From contig CAKRHP010000005.1 in the NCBI GenBank assembly GCA_934339135.1, positions 1 through 64,000 of the forward strand: DNA of 64,000 nucleotides, read 5' to 3'. This DNA comes from an uncultured Lachnospiraceae bacterium. Its GTDB lineage: Bacteria; Bacillota; Clostridia; Lachnospirales; Lachnospiraceae. Below, piece after piece: positions 1-9,609 of the stretch; position 1 is the first letter of the stretch, and each line of letters opens with the position of its first letter. The position numbers and the translations under genes are program-made. The notes under the pieces were generated by a model. The model was not told the origin of the DNA. It ran no database searches and saw only the letters and a program-made list of their open reading frames with translations.

Positions 1-168
1 TGCAGGTAGTTGAAGTTCTTAAAACTATCTAGGAGCTGGTCTGCTCATATTTTTCCGAAGAACAGTTTACACTATCAAAATAATAAGGGGAGGTTGTATA
101 TTCGACAAAAGTTATGTAAAATAAGTGGTAGTCCTATGGACTATCACTTTTTAGATTGGAGCAGAAAT

Positions 169-1332
169 ATGTCGGAGGAACTAAATGCATCAGAAGTTAA
201 AAGATCCATTTGGCATAATAGGATCTTTATTGTAATCTGCATTGCAAGTGTGATTGTTGCTGTCGGAATTTTTATTCTGCTGGTCAACGGATATATTAAT
301 AAACGCTATACCGGTTATGAGGTTGTAAAGGAAGGTCAGAGACAGGATGCCGGTGCAGAAAAATATCTTACCTATGATGGGGATTTTATTAAATACAGCA
401 AAGACGGTATTTCAGGAGTAAATATCAATGGGAAAACTTTGTGGACCGGAAGCTATGAGATGAGCAATCCCGTTGTGGTAATACAGGGGCAGTACATTCT
501 TGTGGCAGATATTGGCGGGAAGGATGCCGTGATATATAACGGGAAGCATGAGGCGACAGAGCTGTCTGTGGATTATGAGATCAAGCAGGCAGATGTGTCC
601 GGTCAGGGACTTGTTGCTCTTTTATTAGAAGATACCTCTTCGGATATGATCAATATTTATAATCCCTATGATGTATCCTCAAAGCTGTTAGTGAAGATTC
701 CTACGAATGTTGATGATGGTTATACCGTTTGCATGGCGATCTCGCCCGATGGAACCAGTGTGGTAGCATCGTATATCTGTATTGTGGATGGTAACGTGGA
801 GAGCCGGGTTGTTTTTTATAATTTTTCCGATGTAGGCAAAAATTCTGACTGTATTGTCGGTGCCAAAAATTATCGAAAGGCATTGGTGACGGATGTACAT
901 TTTTTGTCGGATGATCAGGTGGTTCTTTTTTCGAATCAGGGTTTTTATGTCTGGAAAGGGATGAAACAACCAAAGCAGATCATACAGAAAAAGGTCCGTC
1001 AGAATATCAAGAGCGTTTTTTATGGCAGTGACAATATCGGAATGGTATTGGAAACGGGAAGCAAAAAAACACCGTATCGAATGGATATTTATAACCTGAA
1101 GGGGACAAGGATCTCATCCTTTGACTTTGCGGAGGATTATAATGATATCGCTTTGTCGGAAAATGAAATATTATTCCGGTCGGCAAAGGAGTGTGGGATT
1201 TTTCGTCTGAATGGTGTCCTTCGTTTTCACACCACAGTGGAGGAGGGCGTAGATTACTTTTTCCGCGGTTCCAAAAGGAACCGGTACTATCTTTTTAATG
1301 ACACAACGATACAGGAGATCAAATTGAAATAA
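169..1332 (+). CDS. DUF5711-like single-pass membrane protein
   Basis: Predicted 387-residue protein with a short basic cytoplasmic N-terminus, one hydrophobic segment at about residues 15-36, and a long outer domain rich in short beta-strand-like stretches, as in a propeller. The layout resembles the DUF5711 family of Clostridia; its function is not known. The reading frame is open further upstream, but ATG 169 (MSEELNAS) has a GGAG about 8 bases before it and places the membrane segment near the N-terminus as expected. It ends 39 bases before the rpsL promoter. Whether it is co-transcribed with something upstream cannot be seen from this window. The family call is by overall resemblance only. 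Confidence 0.65.
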   Translation: MSEELNASEVKRSIWHNRIFIVICIASVIVAVGIFILLVNGYINKRYTGYEVVKEGQRQDAGAEKYLTYDGDFIKYSKDGISGVNINGKTLWTGSYEMSNPVVVIQGQYILVADIGGKDAVIYNGKHEATELSVDYEIKQADVSGQGLVALLLEDTSSDMINIYNPYDVSSKLLVKIPTNVDDGYTVCMAISPDGTSVVASYICIVDGNVESRVVFYNFSDVGKNSDCIVGAKNYRKALVTDVHFLSDDQVVLFSNQGFYVWKGMKQPKQIIQKKVRQNIKSVFYGSDNIGMVLETGSKKTPYRMDIYNLKGTRISSFDFAEDYNDIALSENEILFRSAKECGIFRLNGVLRFHTTVEEGVDYFFRGSKRNRYYLFNDTTIQEIKLK

Positions 1333-1371
1333 TAAAATTAAAAAATTACTGAAAAATTGAAGAATAAAGGC

Positions 1372-1400
1372 TTGACAAACACGCACAGTGATAATATACT
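1372..1400 (+). promoter_or_regulatory. Promoter of the str operon
   Basis: TTGACA at 1372-1377, a 17-base spacer and TATACT at 1395-1400. This near-consensus vegetative promoter lies 66 bases upstream of rpsL and should drive rpsL-rpsG-fusA. Confidence 0.85.
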
Positions 1401-1466
1401 TATCAAGTGCGTGTTTTTGCGTACTTTTTTGCGTATTTTAATTATGATCACAGGAGGTGAAAATTA

Positions 1467-1880
1467 ATGCCAACATTTAACCAGTTAGTAAGAAAGGGAA
1501 GAAAGGTTTCTTCAAAGAAGTCTAATTCTCCTGCACTTCAGTACACCTACAATTCTTTAAATAAGAAGACTGTAGCTCAGAGCTCTCCACAGAAGAGAGG
1601 TGTTTGTACTGCAGTTCGTACTGCTACACCTAAGAAGCCTAACTCAGCTCTTAGAAAGACCGCCAGAGTTCGTCTCTCAAACGGTATCGAGGTTACAACT
1701 TATATCCCGGGTGAGGGTCATAACCTTCAGGAGCATAGCGTTGTACTCATCCGTGGTGGAAGAGTAAAGGATTTGCCAGGTACCAGATATCATATTATCC
1801 GTGGTACACTCGATACAGCCGGTGTTGCAAACAGAAAGCAGGGCCGTTCTAAGTATGGAGCAAAGAGACCTAAGAAGTAA
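1467..1880 (+). CDS. rpsL: 30S ribosomal protein S12
   Basis: Component of the 30S decoding centre, where it helps monitor codon-anticodon pairing. At 137 residues it has the normal family length. The conserved KKPNSALRK stretch and the [18 protein letters not shown] region, both near the streptomycin-sensitivity sites, are intact. The start has a strong AGGAGGTG ribosome site. It opens the str operon (rpsL-rpsG-fusA), the usual order in Firmicutes. Codon use is strongly biased (AAG, GGT, CGT), as expected for a highly expressed gene. Identification is secure. Confidence 0.98.
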   Translation: MPTFNQLVRKGRKVSSKKSNSPALQYTYNSLNKKTVAQSSPQKRGVCTAVRTATPKKPNSALRKTARVRLSNGIEVTTYIPGEGHNLQEHSVVLIRGGRVKDLPGTRYHIIRGTLDTAGVANRKQGRSKYGAKRPKK

Positions 1881-2506
<626 letters not shown>

Positions 2507-2530
2507 GATTCATAGAGGAGGTAAACGACC

Positions 2531-4648
2531 TTGGCTGGAAGAGAATATCCACTTGACAGAACAAGAAATATCGGTATTATGGCTCATATCGATGCGGGTA
2601 AGACCACTTTGACAGAGCGTATTCTTTATTATACCGGTGTAAACTATAAGATTGGTGAGACTCATGATGGTGCGTCTACGATGGACTGGATGGAGCAGGA
2701 GAAAGAGAGAGGTATCACAATCACTTCCGCTGCTACCACTTGCCACTGGACACTTGAGGATCATCATAAACCAAAGGCTGGTGCTTTAGAGCATCGTATC
2801 AACATCATCGATACTCCGGGCCACGTAGACTTTACTGTAGAGGTAGAGCGTTCTCTGCGTGTACTGGATGGTGCTGTCGGTGTATTTGATGCAAAGGCCG
2901 GTGTTGAGCCACAGTCAGAGAATGTATGGCGTCAGGCAGACACATATAATGTACCACGTATGGCGTTCATCAATAAGATGGACAAGATGGGTGCAGACTT
3001 TTTCATGTCTGTTCAGACAATCATTGATCGTCTGGGCAAGAATGCAATCCCAGTACAGATCCCTATCGGAAAGGAAGATGACTTTATCGGTCTGATCGAC
3101 CTCTTCGAGATGGATGCATACTATTATAAAAATGATGAGGGTACTGACATCGAGATTACAGAGATTCCTGATGATCTGAAGGATCTTGCACAGGAATGGC
3201 ATGACAACCTGATCGAGAAGGTTTGTGAGCTGGATGATGATCTCCTTGAGAAGTATCTTGAGGGTGAGGAGCCATCTATCGATGAGCTCAAGAAAGCTCT
3301 CCGTAAGGGAACGATCGCTTGTGAGGCAGTTCCGGTATACTGCGGTTCTGCATACAAGAACAAAGGTGTTCAGAAGCTTCTCGATGGTGTTATCGAGTTC
3401 ATGCCTGCACCAACAGATATCCCTGATATTACAGGTGTTGACGAGGAGGGTAACGAGGTTATCCGTAAGTCATCCGATGATGAACCGTTCGCAGCACTTG
3501 CATTCAAGATCATGACAGATCCGTTCGTAGGAAAGCTCGCATTCTTCCGTGTTTATTCCGGTACACTGAACTCCGGTTCTTATGTACTGAATGCAACAAA
3601 GGATAAGAAAGAGCGTGTCGGACGTATCGTACAGATGCACGCAAACAGCCGTAGCGAGATTGATAAGGTTTATTCCGGAGATATCGCTGCAGCCGTAGGT
3701 TTCAAGACTACCACAACAGGTGATACCATCTGTGATGAGCAGCATCCGGTAATTCTTGAGTCTATGGAGTTCCCTGAGCCTGTTATCGAGCTTGCAATCG
3801 AGCCTAAGACAAAGAACGATCAGGGTAAGATGGGTGAGGCTCTTGCAAAGCTTGCAGAAGAGGATCCTACATTCCGTGCTCATACAGATACAGAGACTGG
3901 TCAGACCATTATCGCCGGAATGGGTGAGCTTCATCTGGACGTTATCGTAGACCGTCTCCTTCGTGAGTTTAAGGTAGAAGCAAATGTCGGTGCTCCACAG
4001 GTAGCATACAAAGAGACAATCACAAAGGCTGTTGATATCGACAGCAAGTATGCTAAGCAGTCCGGTGGACGTGGTCAGTACGGACATTGTAAGGTTAAAT
4101 TTGAGCCAATGGATCCAAACGGTGAGGAGACATTCAAGTTCGAGTCTACCGTTGTCGGTGGTGCTATTCCTAAAGAGTATATCCCGGCTGTTGGCGAGGG
4201 TATCGAGGAAGCTGCACAGGCAGGTATCCTTGGTGGATATCCGGTACTTGGTGTACATGCGAATGTATGGGATGGTTCTTACCATGAGGTCGATTCATCC
4301 GAGATGGCATTCCACATTGCCGGTTCTATGGCATTCAAGGACGCTATGAAGCAGGGTAATCCTGTTCTCCTTGAGCCGATCATGAAGGTTGAGGTAACTA
4401 TGCCTGAGGAGTACATGGGCGACGTTATCGGAAGTCTGAACGCAAAACGTGGTCAGATCGAGGGTATGGACGATATCGGTGGTGGAAAGATCGTACGTGC
4501 GTATGTACCGCTTGCTGAGATGTTCGGTTACTCAACAGAGCTTCGTTCCAGCACACAGGGACGTGGTAACTATTCCATGTTCTTTGAGAAGTATCAGCAG
4601 TGTCCAAAGAATGTTCAGGACAAGGTGCTTGCTTCTAAAGAAAAATAA
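2531..4648 (+). CDS. fusA: Elongation factor G
   Basis: GTPase that drives ribosomal translocation and, with RRF, ribosome recycling. The 705 residues carry the G1 motif AHIDAGKTT at 18-26, then DTPGH and NKMD, followed by domains II-V with the conserved GGRGQYGH region. Translation appears to start at a TTG (2531), since the AGAGGAGGT site precedes it by about 8 bases and [16 protein letters not shown] matches family N-termini. Third gene of the str operon. It has no terminator I can see before the separate tuf promoter. Confidence 0.97.
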   Translation: MAGREYPLDRTRNIGIMAHIDAGKTTLTERILYYTGVNYKIGETHDGASTMDWMEQEKERGITITSAATTCHWTLEDHHKPKAGALEHRINIIDTPGHVDFTVEVERSLRVLDGAVGVFDAKAGVEPQSENVWRQADTYNVPRMAFINKMDKMGADFFMSVQTIIDRLGKNAIPVQIPIGKEDDFIGLIDLFEMDAYYYKNDEGTDIEITEIPDDLKDLAQEWHDNLIEKVCELDDDLLEKYLEGEEPSIDELKKALRKGTIACEAVPVYCGSAYKNKGVQKLLDGVIEFMPAPTDIPDITGVDEEGNEVIRKSSDDEPFAALAFKIMTDPFVGKLAFFRVYSGTLNSGSYVLNATKDKKERVGRIVQMHANSRSEIDKVYSGDIAAAVGFKTTTTGDTICDEQHPVILESMEFPEPVIELAIEPKTKNDQGKMGEALAKLAEEDPTFRAHTDTETGQTIIAGMGELHLDVIVDRLLREFKVEANVGAPQVAYKETITKAVDIDSKYAKQSGGRGQYGHCKVKFEPMDPNGEETFKFESTVVGGAIPKEYIPAVGEGIEEAAQAGILGGYPVLGVHANVWDGSYHEVDSSEMAFHIAGSMAFKDAMKQGNPVLLEPIMKVEVTMPEEYMGDVIGSLNAKRGQIEGMDDIGGGKIVRAYVPLAEMFGYSTELRSSTQGRGNYSMFFEKYQQCPKNVQDKVLASKEK

Positions 4649-4694
4649 TTTTAGAAAATGTTAGTAAAAATGTGTCTCATAGTATAAAAAGCAC

Positions 4695-4723
4695 TTGAAA
4701 ATTCCTTTAAAGTGCAATATAAT
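4695..4723 (+). promoter_or_regulatory. tuf promoter
   Basis: TTGAAA at 4695-4700, a 17-base spacer and consensus TATAAT at 4718-4723. The leader that follows can form a hairpin, GCCCAT (4727-4732) with ATGGGC (4752-4757). tuf is therefore transcribed on its own as well as by any read-through from fusA. Confidence 0.85.
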
Positions 4724-4796
4724 AATGCCCATAGCGTGAAATTTGTCCGTGATGGGCAGACTATGAGTCGTATGAATTTAAGGAGGATAATTAAAA

Positions 4797-5984
4797 ATGG
4801 CTAAAGAAAAGTTTGAAAGAACCAAACCCCATTGTAACATTGGTACCATCGGTCACGTAGATCATGGTAAAACAACACTTACTGCTGCTATCACAAAGGT
4901 ACTTGCTGCAAGAGTTCCAGGTAACGCAGCTGAGAACTTTGAAGATATCGATAAGGCTCCAGAGGAGAGAGAGCGTGGTATCACAATCTCTACTGCTCAC
5001 GTTGAGTATCAGACAGAGAAGAGACATTACGCACACGTTGACTGCCCGGGCCATGCCGATTATGTAAAGAACATGATCACTGGTGCTGCTCAGATGGATG
5101 GTGCTATCCTTGTAGTAGCTGCTACTGATGGTGTTATGGCTCAGACAAAGGAGCATATCCTTCTGTCCCGTCAGGTTAATGTACCTTATATCGTAGTATT
5201 CCTTAACAAGTGTGATATGGTTGATGATGATGAGCTGATCGAGCTCGTTGAGATGGAAGTAACTGAGGCACTTGAGGAGTATGGTTTCGAAGGTTGCCCA
5301 ATCATCAAGGGTTCTGCTCTTAAGGCTCTTGAGGATCCAAACGGCGAGTGGGGCGACAAGATCATGGAGCTCATGGATGCAGTTGATGAGTTCATCCCAG
5401 ATCCAGAGCGTGCTACAGATAAGCCATTCCTGATGCCTATCGAGGATATCTTCACAATTACTGGTCGTGGTACTGTTGCAACTGGTAGAGTAGAGCGTGG
5501 TGTTCTCCACCTCAACGAGGAAGTTGAGATCGTTGGTGTTAAGGAAGAGGTTCAGAAGACTACTGTAACAGGTATCGAGATGTTCCGTAAGCTTCTTGAT
5601 GAGGCTCAGGCTGGTGATAACATCGGTGCTCTTCTTCGTGGTATCAAGAGAGAGGATATCGAGAGAGGTCAGGTACTTGTAGCTCCTGGTACAACTACTT
5701 GCCACAAGAAATTCACAGCTCAGGTTTACGTACTGAAGAAAGAGGAGGGTGGTCGTCATACTCCTTTCATCAATAACTATCGTCCACAGTTCTACTTCAG
5801 AACAACTGACGTAACAGGTGTATGTAACCTTCCTGATGGTGTTGAGATGTGTATGCCAGGCGATAACGTAGAGCTTACTGTAGAGCTCATTCACCCAATC
5901 GCTATGGAGCAGGGTCTTAACTTCGCTATCCGCGAGGGTGGACGTACAGTAGGATCTGGTAAGGTTGCTACAATCATCGAGTAA
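4797..5984 (+). CDS. tuf: Elongation factor Tu
   Basis: GTPase that delivers aminoacyl-tRNA to the ribosomal A site. The 395 residues show GHVDHGKTT (19-27), DCPGH and NKCDM, then domains II and III with the conserved RTTDVTG and the C-terminal [11 protein letters not shown] strong AAGGAGG site lies 10 bases upstream. The codon use is the most biased in the window together with that of rpsL, rpsG, fusA and the cellobiose phosphorylase gene. It is followed by a strong terminator, so it forms a single-gene transcription unit. Confidence 0.98.
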   Translation: MAKEKFERTKPHCNIGTIGHVDHGKTTLTAAITKVLAARVPGNAAENFEDIDKAPEERERGITISTAHVEYQTEKRHYAHVDCPGHADYVKNMITGAAQMDGAILVVAATDGVMAQTKEHILLSRQVNVPYIVVFLNKCDMVDDDELIELVEMEVTEALEEYGFEGCPIIKGSALKALEDPNGEWGDKIMELMDAVDEFIPDPERATDKPFLMPIEDIFTITGRGTVATGRVERGVLHLNEEVEIVGVKEEVQKTTVTGIEMFRKLLDEAQAGDNIGALLRGIKREDIERGQVLVAPGTTTCHKKFTAQVYVLKKEEGGRHTPFINNYRPQFYFRTTDVTGVCNLPDGVEMCMPGDNVELTVELIHPIAMEQGLNFAIREGGRTVGSGKVATIIE

Positions 5985-6016
5985 TCTTTGATCAGATTCA
6001 CATCAAACTAGATTTT

Positions 6017-6050
6017 AAAGGGCTTTCCGAGGAATCGGGAAGCCCTTTTT
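6017..6050 (+). terminator. tuf terminator
   Basis: Near-perfect stem AGGGCTTTCCGA / TCGGGAAGCCCT with a GGAA loop and a following run of T. It ends the tuf transcript. Confidence 0.9.
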
Positions 6051-6082
6051 AAAAATAAAATGAAATTTTTGGTAAATTAGGG

Positions 6083-6110
6083 TTGCAATTTATTTCAGTT
6101 TGGGTATACT
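6083..6110 (+). promoter_or_regulatory. Promoter of candidate small RNA
   Basis: TTGCAA at 6083-6088, 16-base spacer, TATACT at 6105-6110. It lies after the tuf terminator and before the separate metK promoter, so it seems to serve only the short structured segment that follows. Confidence 0.65.
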
Positions 6111-6116
6111 AATAAT

Positions 6117-6226
6117 TAGTAATGCGACCTAGTGATATTTCGATATCATGCATTACTATTCCCCCCTCTGAGAATAAAATGTCAGTAAAGAGCTGTTTTG
6201 TGCGTGAGCAGAAAGCAGCTCTTTTA
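6117..6226 (+). ncRNA. Candidate small RNA with C-rich single strand
   Basis: A self-contained unit of about 110 bases with its own promoter and terminator. The 5' part folds as AGTAATGC (6118-6125) with GCATTACT (6150-6157), enclosing TGATAT-TTCG-ATATCA (6133-6148). Then comes an apparently unpaired stretch with six C residues (6161-6166), and a terminator stem at 6187-6225 with a GTGA loop (GAGCTG / CAGCTC at its base). No ribosome site or open frame fits it. I do not recognise it as a named family. Exposed C-runs in Gram-positive small RNAs often pair with Shine-Dalgarno regions; that role is inference. Confidence 0.55.
6187..6225 (+). terminator. Terminator of the candidate small RNA
   Basis: Stem of about 14 pairs (GAGCTG...CAGCTC with only one mismatch), GTGA loop, followed by TTTT. 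Confidence 0.75.
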
Positions 6227-6270
6227 CCGTTTACAGGAGGGATGGATTGTCATTTGGTAAAAATTATGGG

Positions 6271-6299
6271 TTGACGGATAGACAACATACGTGTATGAT
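6271..6299 (+). promoter_or_regulatory. metK promoter
   Basis: TTGACG at 6271-6276, 17-base spacer, TATGAT at 6294-6299. Transcription would begin just before the SAM-I aptamer. Confidence 0.8.
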
Positions 6300-6320
6300 A
6301 GATACGTACAAAGTGAATAT

Positions 6321-6430
6321 TGCGAACTCTTATTAAGAGTGGTGGAGAGTGAAGGCTCTGTGAAACCACGGCAACCCCCATTAGAGGAAGGTGCCAATCT
6401 GAGCGAGAAATCGAACAATAAGAGGAGTTG
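6321..6430 (+). promoter_or_regulatory. SAM-I (S-box) riboswitch
   Basis: Closing stem CTCTTATT (6327-6334) with AATAAGAG (6417-6424) around the typical S-box core (GTGGAGAG, GGCAACCCCC, AGGAAGGTGCCAA). Known S-box riboswitches stop transcription of methionine/SAM genes when SAM is bound. Its position ahead of metK fits feedback on SAM synthesis. Confidence 0.92.
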
Positions 6431-6438
6431 AGTTGATC

Positions 6439-6466
6439 AAGTCCATCTTTTTGATGGTCTTTTTTC
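6439..6466 (+). terminator. Riboswitch-controlled terminator of metK
   Basis: Hairpin CCATC (6443-6447) with GATGG (6453-6457), extended by AAG/CTT across a mismatch and followed by a T-run. It should be the expression platform of the SAM-I riboswitch. Confidence 0.75.
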
Positions 6467-6526
6467 TTTGTAAAAATTTTTACAGCAGTTTTATAATAAT
6501 AGTTATGTTTTTTTAGGAGGTACAAA

Positions 6527-7714
6527 ATGGAGAAACGATTATTTACGTCTGAATCAGTTACCGAAGGACATCCGGATAAAATATGTGACAATATTTCTGA
6601 TGGTATCTTAGACGCTCTGATGGAGCAGGATCCAATGAGCCGTGTGGCATGTGAGACTGCGATCACTACCGATTATGTATTGATCATGGGGGAGATCACC
6701 ACGAAAGCAAAGGTGGATTATGAGAAGATTGCCAGAGAGACGATCCGTGAGATTGGATATGATGCCGACGAGAAGGGCTTTAACTGTGACACATGCCGTG
6801 TGAAGGTACTGTTGGATTCCCAGTCACCGGATATTGCCATGGGTGTGGATAGGGCACTGGAAGCCAGAGAGAATGAGATGTCTGACGAGCAGTTAGAGGC
6901 GATCGGTGCAGGAGATCAGGGAATGATGTTCGGCTATGCAACGGACGAGACACCAGAGTTGATGCCATATGCAATCTCACTGGCACATAAGCTGACAAAA
7001 CAGCTCACCAAGGTTCGCAAAGATGGAACACTTTCTTATCTCCGGGCGGATGGAAAGAGCCAGGTTACAGTAGAATATGACGAGGACGGCAAGCCGGTTC
7101 ATATCAATGCCGTTGTTATTTCCACACAGCATGCGGAGGGTGTGACACAGGAGCAGATCCATGAGGATATCCGTAAATATGTGATCGATCCGATCGTTCC
7201 GGCAGAACTGATTGGCGAGACAACAAAGGTATTTATTAATCCGACCGGACGTTTCGTGATCGGCGGACCAAATGGAGACAGCGGTCTGACCGGCAGAAAG
7301 ATTATTGTTGACACTTATGGTGGATATGCCCGTCACGGTGGTGGAGCATTTTCAGGAAAGGACTGCACGAAGGTAGACCGTTCTGCAGCATACGCAGCCA
7401 GATATGTTGCCAAAAACATCGTCGCAGCAGGACTGGCAAAGAAATGTGAGATACAGCTTTCTTATGCGATCGGTGTTGCACAGCCGACATCGATCATGGT
7501 AGATACCTTTGGAACCGGTAAACTGGATGACCGGAAGCTGGTAGAAATTATCCGTGAAAAATTTGATCTGCGTCCGGCAGGCATTATCAAAATGCTTGAT
7601 CTGCGCCGTCCGATCTATAAGCAGACAGCGGCTTACGGACACTTTGGAAGAGATGAACTCAACCTTCCATGGGAGCAGACAGACAAAGCAGAGGAGCTTC
7701 GCAGTTACATGTAA
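6527..7714 (+). CDS. metK: S-adenosylmethionine synthase
   Basis: Makes SAM from methionine and ATP, releasing phosphate and pyrophosphate; cytosolic. The 395 residues have the family length and signatures: GHPDKICD at 14-21, [11 protein letters not shown] in the middle, and GGGAFSGKD. The start has an AGGAGG site 8 bases upstream. A SAM-I riboswitch and terminator precede it, so its product represses it. It is the source of SAM for the radical-SAM and methyltransferase proteins elsewhere in the window. Confidence 0.97.
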   Translation: MEKRLFTSESVTEGHPDKICDNISDGILDALMEQDPMSRVACETAITTDYVLIMGEITTKAKVDYEKIARETIREIGYDADEKGFNCDTCRVKVLLDSQSPDIAMGVDRALEARENEMSDEQLEAIGAGDQGMMFGYATDETPELMPYAISLAHKLTKQLTKVRKDGTLSYLRADGKSQVTVEYDEDGKPVHINAVVISTQHAEGVTQEQIHEDIRKYVIDPIVPAELIGETTKVFINPTGRFVIGGPNGDSGLTGRKIIVDTYGGYARHGGGAFSGKDCTKVDRSAAYAARYVAKNIVAAGLAKKCEIQLSYAIGVAQPTSIMVDTFGTGKLDDRKLVEIIREKFDLRPAGIIKMLDLRRPIYKQTAAYGHFGRDELNLPWEQTDKAEELRSYM

Positions 7715-7719
7715 TTCGC

Positions 7720-7748
7720 TTGACAGATTGTTATAAACAGTATAAAAT
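7720..7748 (+). promoter_or_regulatory. rny promoter and leader stem
   Basis: TTGACA at 7720-7725 and TAAAAT at 7743-7748 with a 17-base spacer. The leader then carries a perfect 9-base inverted repeat, TCGTTGTAT (7753-7761) and ATACAACGA (7774-7782), ending 9 bases before the ribosome site of rny. Confidence 0.6.
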
Positions 7749-7808
7749 TAAATCGTTGTATTGTGCTTAAAATATACAACGAAATCATATAAGGAGGTGT
7801 CCTATTCG

Positions 7809-9374
7809 ATGTCACCAGTAGCATATATTATTATTGCTATTGTTGTTCTATTGGTTGGGATTATCGTTACCGCGTTTGTGACCAGGAAAGTCGCTGTAGA
7901 CAATTATATTAAGTCGGAGGAACAGCAGCTTGGATCAGCACAGGACAGAGCAAAGAAGATCATTGACGATGCTCTGAAAAATGCAGAGACCACAAAGCGC
8001 GAAGCATTGCTTGAGGCGAAGGAGGAAGCGATCAAGACAAAGAATGAAATTGAACGCGAGTCCAAGGAACGCCGTGCAGAACTTCAGCGATATGAAGAAC
8101 GAGTATTGTCGAAAGAGGAATCTCTGGATAAAAAATCAGGACAACTGGAAAGAAAAGAGGCAGCCCTCAATAAGAAGGATGCAAGTCTTGATGCCCTCAA
8201 GGAAGAGTTGGAAAATGCCAAGGCAGAGAATCTGCATAAGCTTGAGGAGATTTCCGGTTTAACTTCTGAACAAGCGAAAGAATATCTTTTAAAATCTGTT
8301 GAAGAGGACGTAAAACATGAAACTGCAGTTCTTGTGAAAGAACTGGATCGTAAGGCAAAGGAAGAAGCGGATAAGAGAGCAAAGGATTACGTGGTAAATG
8401 CAATTCAGCGGTGTGCGGCTGATCATGCGGCAGAAACTACGATCTCTGTTGTCCAGTTGCCAAACGATGAAATGAAGGGAAGGATCATCGGTCGTGAAGG
8501 GCGTAATATCCGTACATTAGAACAGTTGACTGGTGTTGATCTGATCATTGATGATACACCGGAGGCCGTTATTATATCAGCATTTGATGGAGTGAGACGT
8601 GAGGTTGCCCGCGTTGCTTTGGAGAAGCTTATTGTTGATGGCCGTATTCATCCGGCACGGATCGAGGAAACTGTCATTAAGGCTCAGAAGGAAGTTGAGT
8701 CAATGATTCGCGAGGAAGGTGAGGCTGCGACACTGGAGGTTGGTGTTCACGGTATCGATCCGGAGCTGATCCGTTTACTGGGAAGAATGAAGTTCAGAAC
8801 CAGTTATGGTCAGAATGCATTGAAGCATTCGATCGAGGTAGCACATTTGTCCGGACTGCTTGCAGCAGAGCTGGGTGAGAATGTGAGAATCGCTAAGAGA
8901 GCCGGTTTATTACATGATATAGGTAAGGCGGTTGATCAGGAGATTGAGGGAACACATATCCAGATCGGTGCAGACCTGTGTCGCAAATATAAAGAGTCAA
9001 AGGTTGTTATCAATGCCGTGGAAGCACACCATGGTGATGTAGAGCCGGAGTCGATCATTGCATGTATCGTTCAGGCCGCCGATGCAATTTCTGCAGGCAG
9101 ACCGGGTGCACGCCGTGAGACGCTGGAGACCTACACAAACAGATTAAAACAGTTAGAGGATATTTCGAATAGCTATGAAGGCGTAGAGAAATCATATGCC
9201 ATTCAGGCTGGACGTGAGGTACGGGTAATGGTCGTACCGAGTCAGGTAAGTGACGATGATATGGTACTTATGGCGCGGGATATTTCCAAGCGGATAGAGT
9301 CTGAATTAAAGTATCCGGGTCAGATTATGGTAAATGTGATCCGGGAATCCAGAGTTACCGATTATGCAAAGTAG
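7809..9374 (+). CDS. rny: Ribonuclease Y
   Basis: Membrane-anchored endoribonuclease that starts mRNA decay in many Firmicutes. From ATG 7809 (AAGGAGGTG about 9 bases upstream) the protein is 521 residues: one membrane helix at about 4-24, a long charged coiled coil to about 200, a KH domain with the [12 protein letters not shown] signature, and an HD domain whose His-Asp pair (HDIGK) is at 369-370. An in-frame upstream ATG would add 16 residues ahead of the membrane helix and lacks a ribosome site. It has its own promoter and is followed by a terminator. Confidence 0.96.
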   Translation: MSPVAYIIIAIVVLLVGIIVTAFVTRKVAVDNYIKSEEQQLGSAQDRAKKIIDDALKNAETTKREALLEAKEEAIKTKNEIERESKERRAELQRYEERVLSKEESLDKKSGQLERKEAALNKKDASLDALKEELENAKAENLHKLEEISGLTSEQAKEYLLKSVEEDVKHETAVLVKELDRKAKEEADKRAKDYVVNAIQRCAADHAAETTISVVQLPNDEMKGRIIGREGRNIRTLEQLTGVDLIIDDTPEAVIISAFDGVRREVARVALEKLIVDGRIHPARIEETVIKAQKEVESMIREEGEAATLEVGVHGIDPELIRLLGRMKFRTSYGQNALKHSIEVAHLSGLLAAELGENVRIAKRAGLLHDIGKAVDQEIEGTHIQIGADLCRKYKESKVVINAVEAHHGDVEPESIIACIVQAADAISAGRPGARRETLETYTNRLKQLEDISNSYEGVEKSYAIQAGREVRVMVVPSQVSDDDMVLMARDISKRIESELKYPGQIMVNVIRESRVTDYAK

Positions 9375-9400
9375 ACACAACAATATCTAGTAAGAGAAAT

Positions 9401-9431
9401 CGTCACGGATTTGCGTCCGTGGCGTTTTTTT
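9401..9431 (+). terminator. rny terminator
   Basis: Nine-pair stem CGTCACGGA / TCCGTGGCG followed by seven or more T residues. Confidence 0.9.
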
Positions 9432-9433
9432 AA

Positions 9434-9558
9434 GTGTATAGGAAAATGCTTGTAATGCAGTGTGAATCATGGGATAAACGCTTGTTTTGCCCTTTTTTAG
9501 GGTATAGGAAAATGCTCGTAATGTAGAGCGAAGCCAACGAGAATTGCGAAGCGATTTC
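9434..9558 (+). repeat. Dispersed repeat, two partial copies in tandem
   Basis: Two partial copies of the element seen at 30.4 and 56.7 kb. Copy A1 (9434-9498) has the GTATAGGAAAATGCT start and the terminator-like end (AACGCTTGTTTTGCCC plus T-run) but lacks the central GAATTGC hairpin. Copy A2 (9501-9558) has the start and the central hairpin half but lacks the terminator end. They sit between the rny terminator and the next gene and read in the plus direction. Confidence 0.75.
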
Positions 9559-9609
9559 CAAAGAGGAATTAAAAAATAGGATATTACAGAGTAGATCAGA
9601 GGTGAAAAT

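Noticed and set aside
3470..4285. 271-codon minus-strand open frame inside fusA
   Set aside because: It lies fully opposite a clear fusA gene, has no ribosome site, and its translation is rich in Cys, Leu and Thr as expected for the complement of biased codons.
4791..5894. 367-codon minus-strand open frame covering tuf
   Set aside because: Complement of a highly biased gene; long antisense frames are common there. No family likeness or start signal.
6250..6666. 138-codon minus-strand frame across the SAM-I riboswitch and the start of metK
   Set aside because: Opposite a well-defined riboswitch and coding start; no support.
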